DNA from: Aralia elata
Taxonomy: Eukaryota > Streptophyta > Magnoliopsida > Apiales > Araliaceae
Reading direction: 5' to 3'
Length of the DNA: 64,000 nucleotides
Assembly: GCA_034770075.1 (NCBI GenBank)
Contig: CM068385.1
Coordinates: 50,600,746 to 50,664,745 of the forward strand
The notes under the pieces were generated by a model that saw only the letters and a list, made by a program, of their open reading frames with translations, was not told the origin of the DNA and did not search any database. Position 1 is the stretch's first letter. Each line of letters opens with the position of its first letter. Shown here one piece after another: positions 22,277 through 34,592 of the stretch. The position numbers and the translations under genes are program-made.

Positions 22277-23345
22277 TCATATCTCATATGGGGTCTTTGG
22301 GACGGATTTGGTAGGTACCTTGTTAAGTATATATGCAGCCGTTTCTAGGGCATAACCCCAGAATGATACTGGAAGGTCGGTAAAACTCATCATGGATCGA
22401 ACCATGTCCAACAATGTTCGATTTCTCCTTTCAGATACACCATTCAACTGTGGCGTCCCTGGTGGAGTCCATTGTGAAATTACACCATTTTCTTTGAGAC
22501 AATTGAGAAACTCATTGGTCAAGTATTCCCCTCCTCGATCCGATCGAAGAATCTTAATACTCTTACCTGTTTGCTTCTCTACTTCACTTCTGAATTCTTT
22601 GAACTTTTCAAACGATTCAGATTTGTATTTCATTAAATACACATATCCAAATCTAGAATGATCATCAGTGAAAGTAATAAAATAAGAATACCCTCCTCGT
22701 GCATTCGTTGTCATAGGTCCACATACGTCTGTGTGTACCAACGCTAACAACTCTGTAACTCTTTCTCCTTTTCCACTAAAAGGGGATTTAGTCATCTTAC
22801 CCATGAGACAAGATTCACAAGTTGGATATGATTCGTAATCAGATAGCTCTAAAAGCCCATCTTTATGCAACTTGGATAATCTTATTTCATTGATATGACC
22901 GAGTCTACAGTGCCACATAAAGGTATAATTAACATCATCTCTTTTTCTTTTCTTAGTTTGTTCAATTTGAAGTATATTTTCATGCAAGTCAAGTATGTAA
23001 AGTCCATTCAGTAGGTTCCCAACACCATATAAAACATTTTTATTATAAATAGAACAACTGTTGTTCTTTATTATAATATCAAAACCATCCATATCCAATA
23101 CAGAAATTGAAATAATGTTTCTAATGAGTGTTGGAACATAATAACAATTATTTAAACTAATGAACTTGCCCGAAGGCAGTGCTAAACGATAAGTCCCTAC
23201 AGCCAATGCAACAACCTTTGCTCCATTTCCCACTCGTAGGACGACTTCATCTTTGTTCAGCTTCCTACTTCTGCTTAGTCCCTGCATATTATTAACATAT
23301 GTGTGAACTACAGCCGGGTATCCAATATCCAAGTAGAATTTTGAC
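22277..23345 (-). pseudogene. pol: Cop2 pol, protease end and integrase (ends at TGA)
   Basis: Read on the - strand, it contains the second half of the protease, GAG-pre-integrase (WHCRLGH, CESCLMGKM) and the integrase core with HTDVCGP, FTDDHSR and the PPGTPQLNGVSERRN stretch holding the catalytic Glu. A one-base insertion near 23313 breaks the DTG protease motif, and another small insertion near 23290 restores the frame. The terminal TGA at 22277-22279 is at the same codon as in Cop1 (6524-6526), whereas Cop3 has TGG there. Confidence 0.88.
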
Positions 23346-24226
23346 TTTCAGAAAAATTAATTTCAATCATGAACAAACCTAGATCGGAAGTCGAAGCTTC
23401 TCCAAGCTTCTTTTGGTCCGCAAGATACTCCTTGCAGTTCCTCTTCCAATGTCCCGGCTTATTGCAATGGTAGCAAATTCCCTTGCTATCTGGATCAGGT
23501 TTCTTATTATCCTTTCTTTTCGCCTTGCCCTTAGCCTTCTTGTTTTTCTTCTTTTCAGAAGATACCTTGGGCCTCTTCCTTTTCTTGGAAGAATCATCCA
23601 CTAGTAAGACTTGGTTCTTGTTGGATGAGAAGTGACCTTCAGCAGTTTTCAGCATGTTAAGTAACTCAGGCAAGCTGACGTCCAACTTATTCATGTGAAA
23701 ATTCACAACAAATTGTGAGAAGGTGTCCGGGAGTGACTGCAAGATCAAATCTTGACTTAACTCCCCATCCATCACGAACCCAAGCTGTCCAAGTTGTTCA
23801 ATCAGATTGATCATCTTAAGGACATGAGTCTCAACAGCAGTGCCCTCGGTCATACGAGATCGGAAGAGCTCCTTAGATATCTAATATCTAGCAGTCCTAC
23901 TTTGCTCACCATACAACTCTTTGAGGTGCAGCAATATAGTAGGAGCATCCATAGTTTCATGCTGACGCTGAAGCTCGTTACTCATGGATGCGAGCATGAT
24001 GCATTGAGCCAGGATTGCATCATCTTGCCACTTTCTAAAAGTAGCAATCTCTTCCTCAGAGGCTGTTTCTGCAACACTTGCAGGGACTGGCGAATTTAGG
24101 ACATAAGAAATCTTTTCAGCAGTGAGAACAATTCTCAGATTCCTTAACCAGTCCGTGTAATTCGGTGTACATTTCGGTCAGTTTGTTAGCATCAAGTATG
24201 CTACGCAGTGATAGTGAGTTTGACAT
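23346..24226 (-). pseudogene. gag: Cop2 gag
   Basis: It starts on the - strand at about 24226 with the same MSNSLSLRSI N-terminus as Cop1. A 7-base insertion near 24165 shifts the frame. A TAG near 23881 replaces the CAG codon of Cop1 within the ARYQISK stretch. The rest, including the zinc knuckle (CYHCNKPGHWKRNC, 23434-23475), is in one frame. Function as for other copia gag proteins. Confidence 0.87.
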
Positions 24227-24428
24227 TTTTAAATTCTGCATGTGAAATAGACAACATTTTAGCATTCATTCATTTAGTTAATTACCAAAATAAATTAGGT
24301 CTTTATTTTAAATTGGTATCTCTCACTTTTTCATCAAACTATATTACCCTCAATATATATATAGTTCGGCAAATCTAATTAAAGGTTTGCTAGTGAGAAT
24401 AAGGATCCCATTTCAAATGTATATAGCC

Positions 24429-24716
24429 TTGTGTGAAACAACAAACGATATATAAATAAATAGGTAGACAACTATTGTCAATTACATCACTATGTAACTC
24501 CTTGTATTTTGCCTCTTAGATTATTTTGATCAAGTGTGACACATCCGAATCAAAATTATCTAAGTTAAGTCCAACCTAGCACTTCCATATATTCGAAAGA
24601 AAAACACTGTCATTGTGTGACACAACAAAACAGCATCGTTCAGTCTATTTATAAGCATCAAATGTGATAAAGCAACATCTTAAATATTTAATACTTGCCT
24701 TGTGTGACACAACAAA
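24429..24716 (-). repeat. Four dispersed inverted motifs, core GTGTCACAC
   Basis: Seen on the + strand as TTGTGTGACACAACAAA at 24613-24629 and 24700-24716, a variant with other arms at 24532-24546, and TTGTGTGAAACAACAAA at 24429-24445 (one extra change). On the element strand the core is GTGTCACAC in three of four copies, one base shorter than the Cop1 core at every site. Confidence 0.85.
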
Positions 24717-25671
24717 CTCATATTAAATATTTAATACTCTATCGCTTTACCATGCTAGAAGGCGACGTTCGATATTCCAAATATCTTTGAACGCTTAAGA
24801 CTTAATATATTACTTTGAGGGGTTTGTTATTATTAGTCTCATCTTGTTTAGCGCGCAATCACATATATATATAAAATACGCGTCATATTATTTTACATGC
24901 GAAGCATGTTGGATAATATATAATATATATATAGTAAGCATGCACATATAGAATACTATATTCTACCCGGATTGATTATGGACTTTTATTCTAGTTTGGT
25001 TCACTAGAGCCACCAAGTGAACCAAAAGGTCAAACCTAGGGTGCAAGAATAAATTTAAATAATAACTATTACATTTAAAACCTGGGCTCCAATACAAACA
25101 GGTCTTCAAAGCGCTCCTTGCTCCTTTGTCTCCCCAATTCTTCAAAAAATTAATTCTAACTAGTCCTATTACAAAAACTATTTACGATAAATAGAAACCT
25201 TGATCAGCAGTCAAGGGGAAGTTACATAGGAGGGAGATAGAATTTACATTAAAAAAAAATTAGAGAAGACGAGGTACGCAGGACCCCATTTATAAAAAAA
25301 CCCATACATTCAAGCATCCACTAAAAATAAATCCCAATCACACATTGGTCAACAGTCCATAATCAATACCCTATTTATTATCATACATATCTCTATATGT
25401 ATCAATAAATAACATTCATCTCATGAATAATAAATCCATTCCATATATGCATTTATATCAATTAATGGGCAAAAGTTTTGCTAATAATTTAGTTTTGAAA
25501 CAAAATAAACTCTTTTATTTTAATCAAAAACCAAATCCAAATTAAACTCCTTTAATTTTAGCAATCTGAAATCCTATTCCAGATAAAATAAACTCTTTAT
25601 TTTAAACTTATATCAATTAAATAAACCATTTATTATAATTGAAGAAAAAATATTTTTCAGATTCTGCTTAC

Positions 25672-25796
25672 CGGCGCAGCTGCGCCCAGAATGAACTGGG
25701 CAACGGCGCAGCTGCGCTGCTCCCTAGAAAAAACCGATTCTGGGTTTCGGTGCAGCTGCGCTCCAGAATGAACTGGAGACGGCGCAGCTGCGCCGT
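25672..25796 (-). repeat. GC-rich palindromic island in the Cop2 leader
   Basis: Four palindrome units: GGCGCAGCTGCGCC twice in full (about 25672 and 25781), plus GGCGCAGCTGCGCT and GTGCAGCTGCGCT. CCAGAATGAACTGG-type inverted arms sit between units. Cop1 has three units. Confidence 0.85.
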
Positions 25797-25897
25797 ATCG
25801 CTGATTCAGAAATTTTTTTATTCTGCCCAAAAATTTCGATCCAATCGCATATCAAGCATACATGGAATCATCAAAATCGATAATTAGCACAAGATTA

Positions 25898-25910
25898 GGC
25901 TTTGATACCA
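25898..25910 (-). other. Cop2 primer binding site (initiator tRNA-Met)
   Basis: The - strand reads TGGTATCAAAGCC, one change from TGGTATCAGAGCC, one base inside the 5' LTR. Confidence 0.88.
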
Positions 25911-25911
25911 C

Positions 25912-27733
25912 TGTTAGGTTTGTATATAGCGCGAACATGTAATCAAATTATATAAATAGTGCGGAAGCGCGATCAAATCAGATTTTTAAAATTTTATACA
26001 AACCATCACCAAGATCAATCTATGTGCTCAATTAACGATATAAACGAAAGAGAAAGAGAATAAGAATTATACCCTCGTAGAACAAAGCTTCCTCGTGTAC
26101 AAGTTCAACTCCTAGTCCTTCGTGTTCTCCTCGAATGCTTCGGTGTGATTCCTTCCTTTGATCAACGTTAGCCACCCAAGTGTTTGGCCTCTAGAGGTGA
26201 TCCACCAAGGAAGAACAAGTATTCAAGAAGTTGGGTATTTGGCAAAATCCTAGTTTCTATCTCTATAGAAATTGCTCTCCACAATCTAATGCAAGAGTGT
26301 GTAACCCTAATCTATGATTAAGACCCTTCTTAATTTATAGATGTAGGAATAACCCTTCCCTAAACTATTTAGGATTTAGGGTTTGTATTATAATTAAATT
26401 CCTTTAATTAATAATGCTCCTAATCCAATTAGGAATCCATGGGAGAGTACTTCTATTAATTAATTCCCAATCCCTATTAGGAATTAAATAATAGTAATAG
26501 TAATAATAATAATAAGACTCCTCTTATTAATTTATATTTAATATTTCCAAAATATTAAAATAATAAATATTAAGCTATTTAATTTATTCTATCTCCATAG
26601 ATTAAATTAAATACACTTAAACTTATTATTACCATTATGCCATTTACTTCTTAAATAAATATTTTTCTTTTGCGGTGTGACCCTTTAGGTTCTCCATATT
26701 AAACCGGTTGTGAATAAATCAATTAGAACAATTCTAATCTTATTTAAATAAATAAATTAAACTATTTAATTCATTTAAATAAATAAACATTTATTCTACA
26801 ATAAGGGTAAGCCCCCTTAGCGATCAACGACTTTCCAGATAATATAGATTTCAACATTAATCACAAAAGAACCTTTGAGTAGATAGTTACCGTATAATTC
26901 AATCCTTCTACCATACAATGTCCCAATTAAATATAATACATGGATTTACTGTCAAGTCTTATTTTATTTAATTATATGTATTTCGATTCCCAAATGCACA
27001 ACTCTAATTAATGCAAATTAGAAACTCCTTTCTAATTTCATTCTGCCTTGGCCAAGGACTACTGAGTTATCATTTATCGAATCACATAGGACATTCACAT
27101 CTTTTACTAGACGAGGTAGATTCTTTGTTGATCATTCACCTATCTCCATGTATAACTAATTATACCCAATCATACCCTTTGATATACCCACAAGGTCTTA
27201 AGGGACATGTCAAAGTATAACTCATCATACACAAGATACTATGATGATCTCAAGTCCAAGGATCACTTGTACTACTATCACTAGAGGAATTTCTATTGAC
27301 AGGCGAGTAAAACTCCATTAGGTATTCCTTAGCGAGTCACGTTCAGTGAACTTATTCTCTAATAAGCACCTACATACTTGCTTTAGTGTCTCCACACAAA
27401 TGATTATGAGATCAATCATCCTCTTCCTAAGAGCAAACAACGTATGTACTAATCTACCCGGATTCACTAATCCCCAATTTAGTAATCCAACGATTAGGAA
27501 CAATTTTAGTTTGTGAGCTATCTTGAATTTAGATCTCATTAGCATGATCACCATCATGATTCTAAAAGCATTGCTCAAAACTATGGGTTTATCACATTTA
27601 ATATAACAGCACTATGTAGATAATATAAAATGCCTTTTAAGAAAATCAATTCCTTTATTAATAAATGAATAAGATTACAAAGTATATGCTACATCATATC
27701 AAATATGATTGGCTTGTGTGCATACTACTTTCA
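25912..27733 (-). repeat. Cop2 5' LTR
   Basis: 1822 bases, TGTTAGG to ACTTTCA in + orientation. The TATA box region near 26331 has an extra A relative to other copies. The (ATT/ACT) microsatellite near 26490 is present. It ends at the TATTC duplication. Confidence 0.94.
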
Positions 27734-28777
27734 TATTCCTATCCCGTCCACAAAATTAGCATTCAATTAGCAATCTCTATTACTGAAAAGAATTACTAAT
27801 CACAAGTTACTATACCCAGATCTTAATTTAGAATCTATTGTCAGATTTCATCTAAATCCATCCGATAATTGTTAATTACGCAATTATAACAACTAATACA
27901 AGATATAATAAACAAATCCATTCATAACCAATTTAAATCAAAGAGAATAAATATTAAATTAAACTATCATCGGGTTCCATTGAATCCTTAATTAGGAAGT
28001 TAGTTCATAATTACAATTGGAAACATCAACATGAATTTAGAAAAAATTGTAAGATTATAAGAAATAAAGATTAAGAGTAAAGAAGAAACTCTGTCGAAGT
28101 AGCTTGGTAAACATATAATCCAATTAGGAATCAATATGGTAAGTCCCAAGTCAATTAGAAGTTAAAAAAATAGCAAAATCCGCTCCAGTGCGCGATGGGC
28201 CGCGGCCCACGAAACCAGATCTGTGGCTTTCACTCAAGCGCCGCGACACACCTTATTGAGGGCTATGGCGCACAATCCCTATCCATGTAGAAATTTCGTT
28301 AGCTTCATTTTGACGGTGGCTCATCCCGTAACTCCTCCCGGATAAAAAGTTATGATCATTTTACCAACGGACGTCCGAACAGGAATCCAACTCCAACTAA
28401 CTGTACTTTGACACACTGTTTGGAGACCCAAACGAACTCGGATTTTTGCAAACCAAACCTTTATGGGAAGCTTAAGACATCCTCTCCAACTTTATGAAGA
28501 CCATTTTCTCATTCCGAAATTCTAACACCATCCAATCCTCCATTAAAGCTCCGAAGGTCAATCTTCCTAAAAGCTGAAAATTGTAATGCTTCTCCAATTT
28601 GACTAAAATGCAACCAAATAGCTCCAATTTAGCTAAATACAACCAAATGACTTCCATCTTCATTTCCTACATAAAAACATAAAAACACATAAAAAGGAAT
28701 AGAAAATACTTGAAAACTCACAAATCATCAAGTTAAATGTACTTAATTCATAGGTATAAAACCTACTCATCAATCGT

Positions 28778-31419
28778 TGAGACTTTGTATTGACTACAGG
28801 GAGTTCAACAAAGTACCGATCAAGAATAAGTATCCGTTGCTCAGGATCGATGATCTCTTTGATCAGTTGAAGGGGGCAAGATACTTTTCCGAGATAGACT
28901 TGAGAAGTGGTTATCACCAGCTGAAGGTAAGAGAAAAAGATATTCCGAAGACAGTATTCAGAACTTGTTATGGTTATTACGAGTTTCTAGTGATGTCATT
29001 TGGTTTAACAAATGCGCCAACCGCATTTATGGATATGATGAACAGAGTGTTCAAACAATATTTGGATAAGTTTGTGGTAGTGTTCACAGATGATATCCTG
29101 GTCTATTCTAAGACGTAGGAGGATCATGCTGAACATTTGAGAATTGTGTTAGAATCACTGAGGAGAGAAAAGTTATATGCAAAGTTCACTAAGTGTGAAT
29201 TCTGGTTAGAAAGAGTTCAATTTTTGGGACACGTGATTAACAAAGATGGTATATCTGTGGATCCAGCAAAAGTAGAAGCAGTAATGAATTGGGAACAACC
29301 GAAGACACTGACTGAAGTGCGTAGTTTTTTAGGGTTAGCGGGTTACTATCGGAGATTTATTCAAGACTTTTCGAAGATAGCTACCTTGTTAACTAACTTA
29401 ACAAGGAAAACTGTGAAATTTGTGTGATCAGAGAAATGTGATCAGAGTTTTCAGGAACTCAAGAAAAGATTAAGTGAAGTGCCAGTATTATCTTTACCAG
29501 ATGAGATAGGAAATTTTGTTGTGTATAGTGATGCGTCGCATAGAGGACTGGGTTGCGTACTTATGCAACACGAGAAGGTCATTGCATACGCGTCGTGACA
29601 GCTGAAAGATTATGAGAAGGGATATCCTACTCATGATCTAGAATTAGCCGCAGTAGTTTTTTCCTTGAAGATTTGGAGGCACTAGCTGTACGGCGAGAAA
29701 TGTGAGATATATATAGATCATAAAAGTCTGAAATATATCTTCACACAGATAGAGTTGAATATGAGACAGAGAAGATGGTTAGAGCTGATCAAGGATTACG
29801 ATTGTGAAATTCTTTATCACCCAGGGAAAGCAAATGTAGTGGCAGATGCCTTAAGTAGGAAAGGTAGAGAGAAGTTGATGATGTTGACGACTCAAGATAA
29901 GTTGGTAAAAGCAATGGAAAGAATGGAGCTAGAAGTACAGTTTCTGCAAGAGTTAGAAGGACAGTTATACGTAATGGAAAATTATCCAACATTGTTGGAT
30001 AAAATCAAAGAAACACAAATCACAGATGAGGAGTGTAAGAAGCTAAAGGTAAAGATTTCCGAAGGAAAAGAAACTAAGTTTAAACTTGATAAAGATGGAG
30101 TAATCCGATTTGAAGGAAGAATTTGGGTTCCGTCAATACCGGAGCTGAAAGAAGAGATTTTGCAAGAGACCCATTGTTTGAGGTATGCGATTCATCCTGG
30201 AAGTACAAAGATGTATCAAGACCTTTGACAACATTTTTGGTGGCCGAATATGAACAGAGAAGTCGCAGAATGCGTCAGTAGGTGTTTGACCTGTCAGAAA
30301 GTTAAGGCTGAACATCAGAAACTAAGTGGGTTACTCCAACCTTTAGAAATTCCTGAATGAAAATGGGAGCATATCACAATGGATTTTGTGGTAGGACTTC
30401 CAAGTACACAGAAAGGATTTAATGCTATCTGGGTTATAGTTGATCGATTAATGAAGTCGGCACACTTTTTGCCAATCAAGATTAGATATAACTTAGATCA
30501 GTTAGCTAAACTCTATATCAAGGAGATTATTTCTCGACATGGAGTGCCAGTTTCGATTGTGTCGGATAGGGATCCGAGGTTCACATCGAATTTTTAGAGG
30601 AGCTTACAAGAGCACATGGGAACTCAGTTGAGGTTGAGTACGGCTTACCATCCTCAAACAGACGGACAAAGTGAAAGAACAATACAGACTTTAGAGGATA
30701 TGCTTAGAGCCTGTGTTATGGACTTCAAGGAAAGTAGGGACAATCACTTACCTCTGGTAGAGTTTGCCTACAACAACAGCTATTATGCTAGTATAGGCAT
30801 GCCGCCTTACGAAGCATTGTATGGTAGAAAGTGCAGAACACCACTGTGCTGGGATGAGGTAGGAGAGCGTCGTTTGCTAGGACCAGAGTTGGTGCAACAA
30901 ACTGCAGAAATTGTAAAGTTAATACGTATGCGACTCATAACGACTCAAGATCGGTAGAAAAAGTATGCAGATCAGCATAGACAAAAGAGAGAATTTGAAG
31001 TCGGGTCGCACGTATTTCTAAAAATATCACCGTGGAAAGGGAAGATATGATTTGGCAGGAAAGGGAAGTTGAGTCCCCGTTTCATAAGACCATTTGAGGT
31101 TTTAAGCAAGATCGGAGAGGTAGCCTATGAAGTAGCCTTACCTCTAGAATTAGAACATGTTCATAATGTGTTTCACGTGTCGGTCTTACGACCATATAAG
31201 TCAGACTATAAGCACGTGATAGAATACGAGCCTATACAGTTAGAGAAAGATCTAACGTATGCAAAAGTTCTTATGCAAATAATGGATAGGAAAGAGCAAG
31301 TCCTAAGAAATAAAACCATACCTTCTGTGAAAGTGTTATGGAGAAACCACAATGCCGAAGAGGTAATGTGGGAGCTAGAAGAGAAAATGAAACAGAACTA
31401 TCCTCATTTGTTTGACTAG
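28778..31419 (+). pseudogene. pol: Gy1 pol, second part: RT, RNase H, integrase, chromodomain-like end
   Basis: One reading frame throughout, broken only by stops at 29116, 29425, 29596, 29683, 30226, 30358, 30595, 30955 and 31048. RT has FTDD at about 29082-29093 where Gy2 has FIDD. RNase H has YSDASHRGLG and ends with VADALSRK. Integrase has an H-H-C-C zinc region (about 30190-30300), MDFVVGLP, VSDRDPRF and YHPQTDGQSERT. The end (IPSVKVLWRNH, then WELEEKM) resembles the chromodomain-like tail of Tekay/Del elements, which is thought to direct integration to heterochromatin. Eight of the nine stops fit C to T or G to A changes. Confidence 0.9.
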
Positions 31420-31453
31420 TTTTATTTTACGATTCCGAGGACGGAATCTTTAT

Positions 31454-31466
31454 AAGGGGGGAAGAA
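31454..31466 (+). other. Gy1 polypurine tract
   Basis: AAGGGGGGAAGAA lies immediately before the 3' LTR start TGTAAC. Confidence 0.85.
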
Positions 31467-31959
31467 TGTAACAATTTGAATTTTCAGTTAATTATTAGAA
31501 TAAAAATTTTATTAAATAATTTTTTATTTTAATAATTTATTATATTACACTACGTATGCGATTTCATGCGATGTAATATGTGTATACTTGTGGTGTGGTA
31601 AATATATATTTTACTACATGAGAATAAATTATTAGAATCAATTTGTAAAGAAAATAGAAATAGAAACAATTTATGTATACTAAATTAATGTATACATTAA
31701 ATGAGATATATTAGAATAATTTATTATCTTAAATTATTTTAAAATGGTGAAATTATTACATTAAATAAATTAATTTAATGTATAGTTTCTATTTTTTTAT
31801 GGAAATTTTTTTTGATAACACATTATAATATTTAATGTATGGAAGGAATATGTATATTGCATTTATAATATACATTATGTATAACAGATATATGTATATA
31901 TAGTATGTATGTATGTACTGAAAGGTATGTATGTATGTTTAATTATAGTGTATGTATCG

Positions 31960-32000
<41 letters not shown>

Positions 32001-34592
32001 GTGATACATTATGTATGTATTACGTATATACTATATACGTATGTATGTTATATATGTATATAGGATTAGTAACCTTCAAGTAAAGCTAAGTCAGTAAAGA
32101 AAGAAGCAAGCAGGAGTTGGCTGGGTAGTAATCAATATAGGATTCAACTCATCAAACCTATAAACGTGATGGCCAAGAATTGGGGGTAATAAACAAGAAA
32201 AGCAAGTCTATAAAACCAAACTAAGCTCAAACAATTCCGTTTCTTTCTTCTGTCATCTCAAGTTCCATACTTATAAAGGAGTCTGCAAGTATTTGAGGCT
32301 GAGCTAGTATGGTTAATTGAGGGAAAAAGAAAACAAATCTAATAGAAGAAATTGAAACCCAAAGGCTGAAGTAGGAGACCAAATTGTAGGTAATTTTTCT
32401 TCTATCAAGTAGTAATTGGTTTATATGTAAGAATTTATGCTAATTAGTAATGGAATATATAAGGAAATTGGTATACTTGCTCTCTGTGATTGTAATAAAA
32501 AAAAGATTTCTATGAAACCAAGCTTTTAAAATTATGACCACAATTTATTTGTCAAAATGCCCAAATGGGAATTGACTTCTAAAATTTTAGAAGTTAAGAA
32601 TTTAATTGATGCAATGGACTTGTGTGGACTGGAAATAGAATGCAAACATATCTTTATGTGGTCTGCAATCATGACATAACAGTTATGAAGCATAAAAGAA
32701 ATTTATGAGTATTGTATTACATGAATTGTAGGAAACAAAGTCTGTTCTGGGTCTGTTTCGAAGTGGCGCGACTGCGCCACTTCCCCAGTCAAAACCAGCG
32801 CGGCCGCGCTGGTCTGCAGTATTGAGAAAGTAATTTCTTTGCTTTTTGAACTTATGGGGATGTGTAGTAAGGTCATACATGCATGATATTGTATCAAATA
32901 TGATAATTAAGGTAGTTAAACATGAAAATGAATTGTTTTAGTTTGCTTTAGTTTGAAAATTCAAATGAAACTAAAGTGTTTTGAAAAATGATTCTAAGCT
33001 TGAATTATGACCTTCAAAATCTTGTGTTTACATGTTATATGAAATATTGCAAGACCCCAACATGATACAAATAGAACAAGGTTGAGAAAAATCCAGATTT
33101 TGGCCTCAGCAGGAGTAGCGCGGCCGCGCCACTCCTAGGCTAAATTGCAGTGCGGCCGCGCCGCATTACAATATTGTTATAATGTGTTATGTGCTATCTG
33201 AGTTATGACCCATGTTTACTTGGACCTCCTAAGCTTCAATGCATGCTAGTAGAAATATGTGAACTGACCAAACCTAGATTGGCTATGACAAGCAAGAATT
33301 TTCTAACGAAATGAAATGATTTCGAATGAAAATGAGTAATGACGAATAAGAATTTTTGAAAATAAACTCTAAGAATGAAATGTAAATTAAACGTGCATTG
33401 AACACGTGTCTAAGTATGTGCGCCTAAGACCTATTGTTGTTTGGTGTCTATGTGCAATGTGCGTATGTGCTACAAGTTTTCGTGCAAATATATAACGGAA
33501 TGTGTACTAGATATGTATAACTAATGTATGTCTATACATGGATATATGGTGTAGGATTTGTGAAGTATAAGCTAAGCTAAGTTGTAATCATAATCTACGA
33601 CCAAGGCAAGTATCTTAACCTTTGCATTTATTTTATGCAATAGGTTTTTGTATGAGCAAGTATCCCAACTCTCTTCAAATTTATATTTTAAAGGATAGTT
33701 GTGTGTTGTGAAAAGTTATCAAAATCCTTGATGTAAGTTGCTATGATGCATACTCGTTAAACTTCGATATGCATGTACTGTTTAAAAACAGTCTGCGCCA
33801 TTTGATTCGGCTAAGACACAAGTTAAAATATTTCATTGCTTCCATATTAAGTCTTGAAATATTATTGCTGATTAGATAGAGCTGTTTAATCATATTGTTT
33901 TGATTTGAACTCCAGATTGAGTATGAACATCCCATAATTGGGAAATTTTTATATTGCGCCAAGAAGGCGGTGACGTTGAACGCAAATGTCGTTCCTGTTA
34001 GATAGTATTGATCAATACAAGGCATAACGGGCTGATCACCTACCGTGCCCGTAAGACCAGACGGTTCACAGATGAATTTTTGATCGAACCCTTTCAAGAA
34101 AAGAGAAAAGAAATGTTCATGGTCTTGTGACTACTCAGCATGTTAAAAGTCAGTATGTTGTTTCAAAAATGCAAACAAAACATGTTTTAATTGCTTAACA
34201 GTTTTGTTCCACTGTTAAAGCATATCTCAAAGAAAATATTTATTTCCTTGCATGAGTTATTATTAGCTGTTATTACTTGCTGAGTAATTGAATGCTCATT
34301 CTTGTTTGAATATAAATATTTTCAGCTAATCAAGGCCATGTAGATGGATCAGGTAAAGATAAGGGCAAAGGCAAGCTCAATGAATGATCGGAGACTGTTA
34401 TTTGTAATAGATAGACTTATGTGTTGTAATTATAATAACTATCATGTAATGTATTCAGTAAAGGTCACCTTACCTTGGTTAGAAAGACTCTGATGTAATA
34501 ATTTCATTAAGTTTCATAATAAGTAGCTTGTATGAATGGTATCGTATAACACCAAGTACGGGTTTTAAGTACCCGAATTTGGGGGCGTCACA
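31467..34592 (+). repeat. Gy1 3' LTR
   Basis: 3126 bases, TGTAACAATT...GGGGGCGTCACA. It is uninterrupted and so shows the empty site of Cop1 near 33575. It holds a TA microsatellite (31962-31998), a TATA-like box (32209-32215), GC islands (32762-32819 and 33110-33173) and the hairpin at 34281-34298. A 118-codon antisense frame (33741-34097) also exists in the 5' LTR but has no recognised domain. Confidence 0.93.
31962..31998. repeat. TA dinucleotide microsatellite
   Basis: An uninterrupted (TA)n run inside the Gy1 3' LTR, flanked by TATG-rich sequence. The matching part of the 5' LTR is outside the window. Confidence 0.95.

Larger units (their letters stand above)
24227..25897 (-). other. 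Cop2 leader (non-coding)
   Basis: Same organisation as in Cop1: four dispersed motifs (24429-24716), the ACATGC/GCATGT hairpin near 24895-24909, AT-rich units and a GC island (25672-25796). No credible gene. Confidence 0.8.
18476..27733 (-). mobile_element. Cop2: Ty1/copia LTR retrotransposon
   Basis: It is the same family as Cop1, in the opposite orientation. Both LTRs are complete, and a TATTC target duplication is at 18471-18475 and 27734-27738. It carries primer site, leader, gag and pol in copia order. It is the most intact element here, with RT plus RNase H in one open frame of 627 codons. Gag and protease carry small indels and stops. Confidence 0.95.
14150..28772 (-). mobile_element. 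Non-autonomous LARD-like LTR element, tRNA-Asp primed
   Basis: Two LTRs of about 1.65 kb flank only 2.2 kb of internal DNA (15811-18022) that lacks RT, RNase H and integrase. The primer site at 17999-18016 reads on the - strand next to the right LTR, so the 5' LTR is on the right. It inserted in Gy1 RT with a 5-bp duplication. Ends are TGATG...CATCA. Cop2 interrupts the 5' LTR. Low coding capacity and a gag-like remnant suggest a deletion derivative of an Athila/Tat-like gypsy element mobilised in trans; that is inference. Confidence 0.88.
18023..28772 (-). repeat. LARD-like 5' LTR, interrupted by Cop2
   Basis: LTR sequence is at 18023-18475 and 27739-28772 and matches the left LTR. Relative to it, about 153 bases (left coordinates 14983-15135) are missing at the 28100/28101 join, including the TATA box. 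The right end CTCATCA abuts the target duplication 28773-28777. Confidence 0.9.
1..34592 (+). mobile_element. Gy1: Ty3/gypsy LTR retrotransposon, Tekay/Del-like, split by three insertions
   Basis: The 5' LTR is cut by the window start and ends at 11001. A tRNA-Met-type primer site follows at 11005, the polypurine tract is at 31454-31466 and the 3' LTR is 31467-34592. Base 1 aligns with about 32191 of the 3' LTR, so roughly the first 720 bases of the 5' LTR lie outside. The pol order (protease, RT, RNase H, integrase), the 3.1-kb LTRs and a chromodomain-like C-terminus suggest a Tekay/Del chromovirus; the lineage is inferred from family knowledge. Cop1 sits in the 5' LTR and the LARD-like element, carrying Cop2, sits in RT. 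The left target duplication is not visible. Confidence 0.9.
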
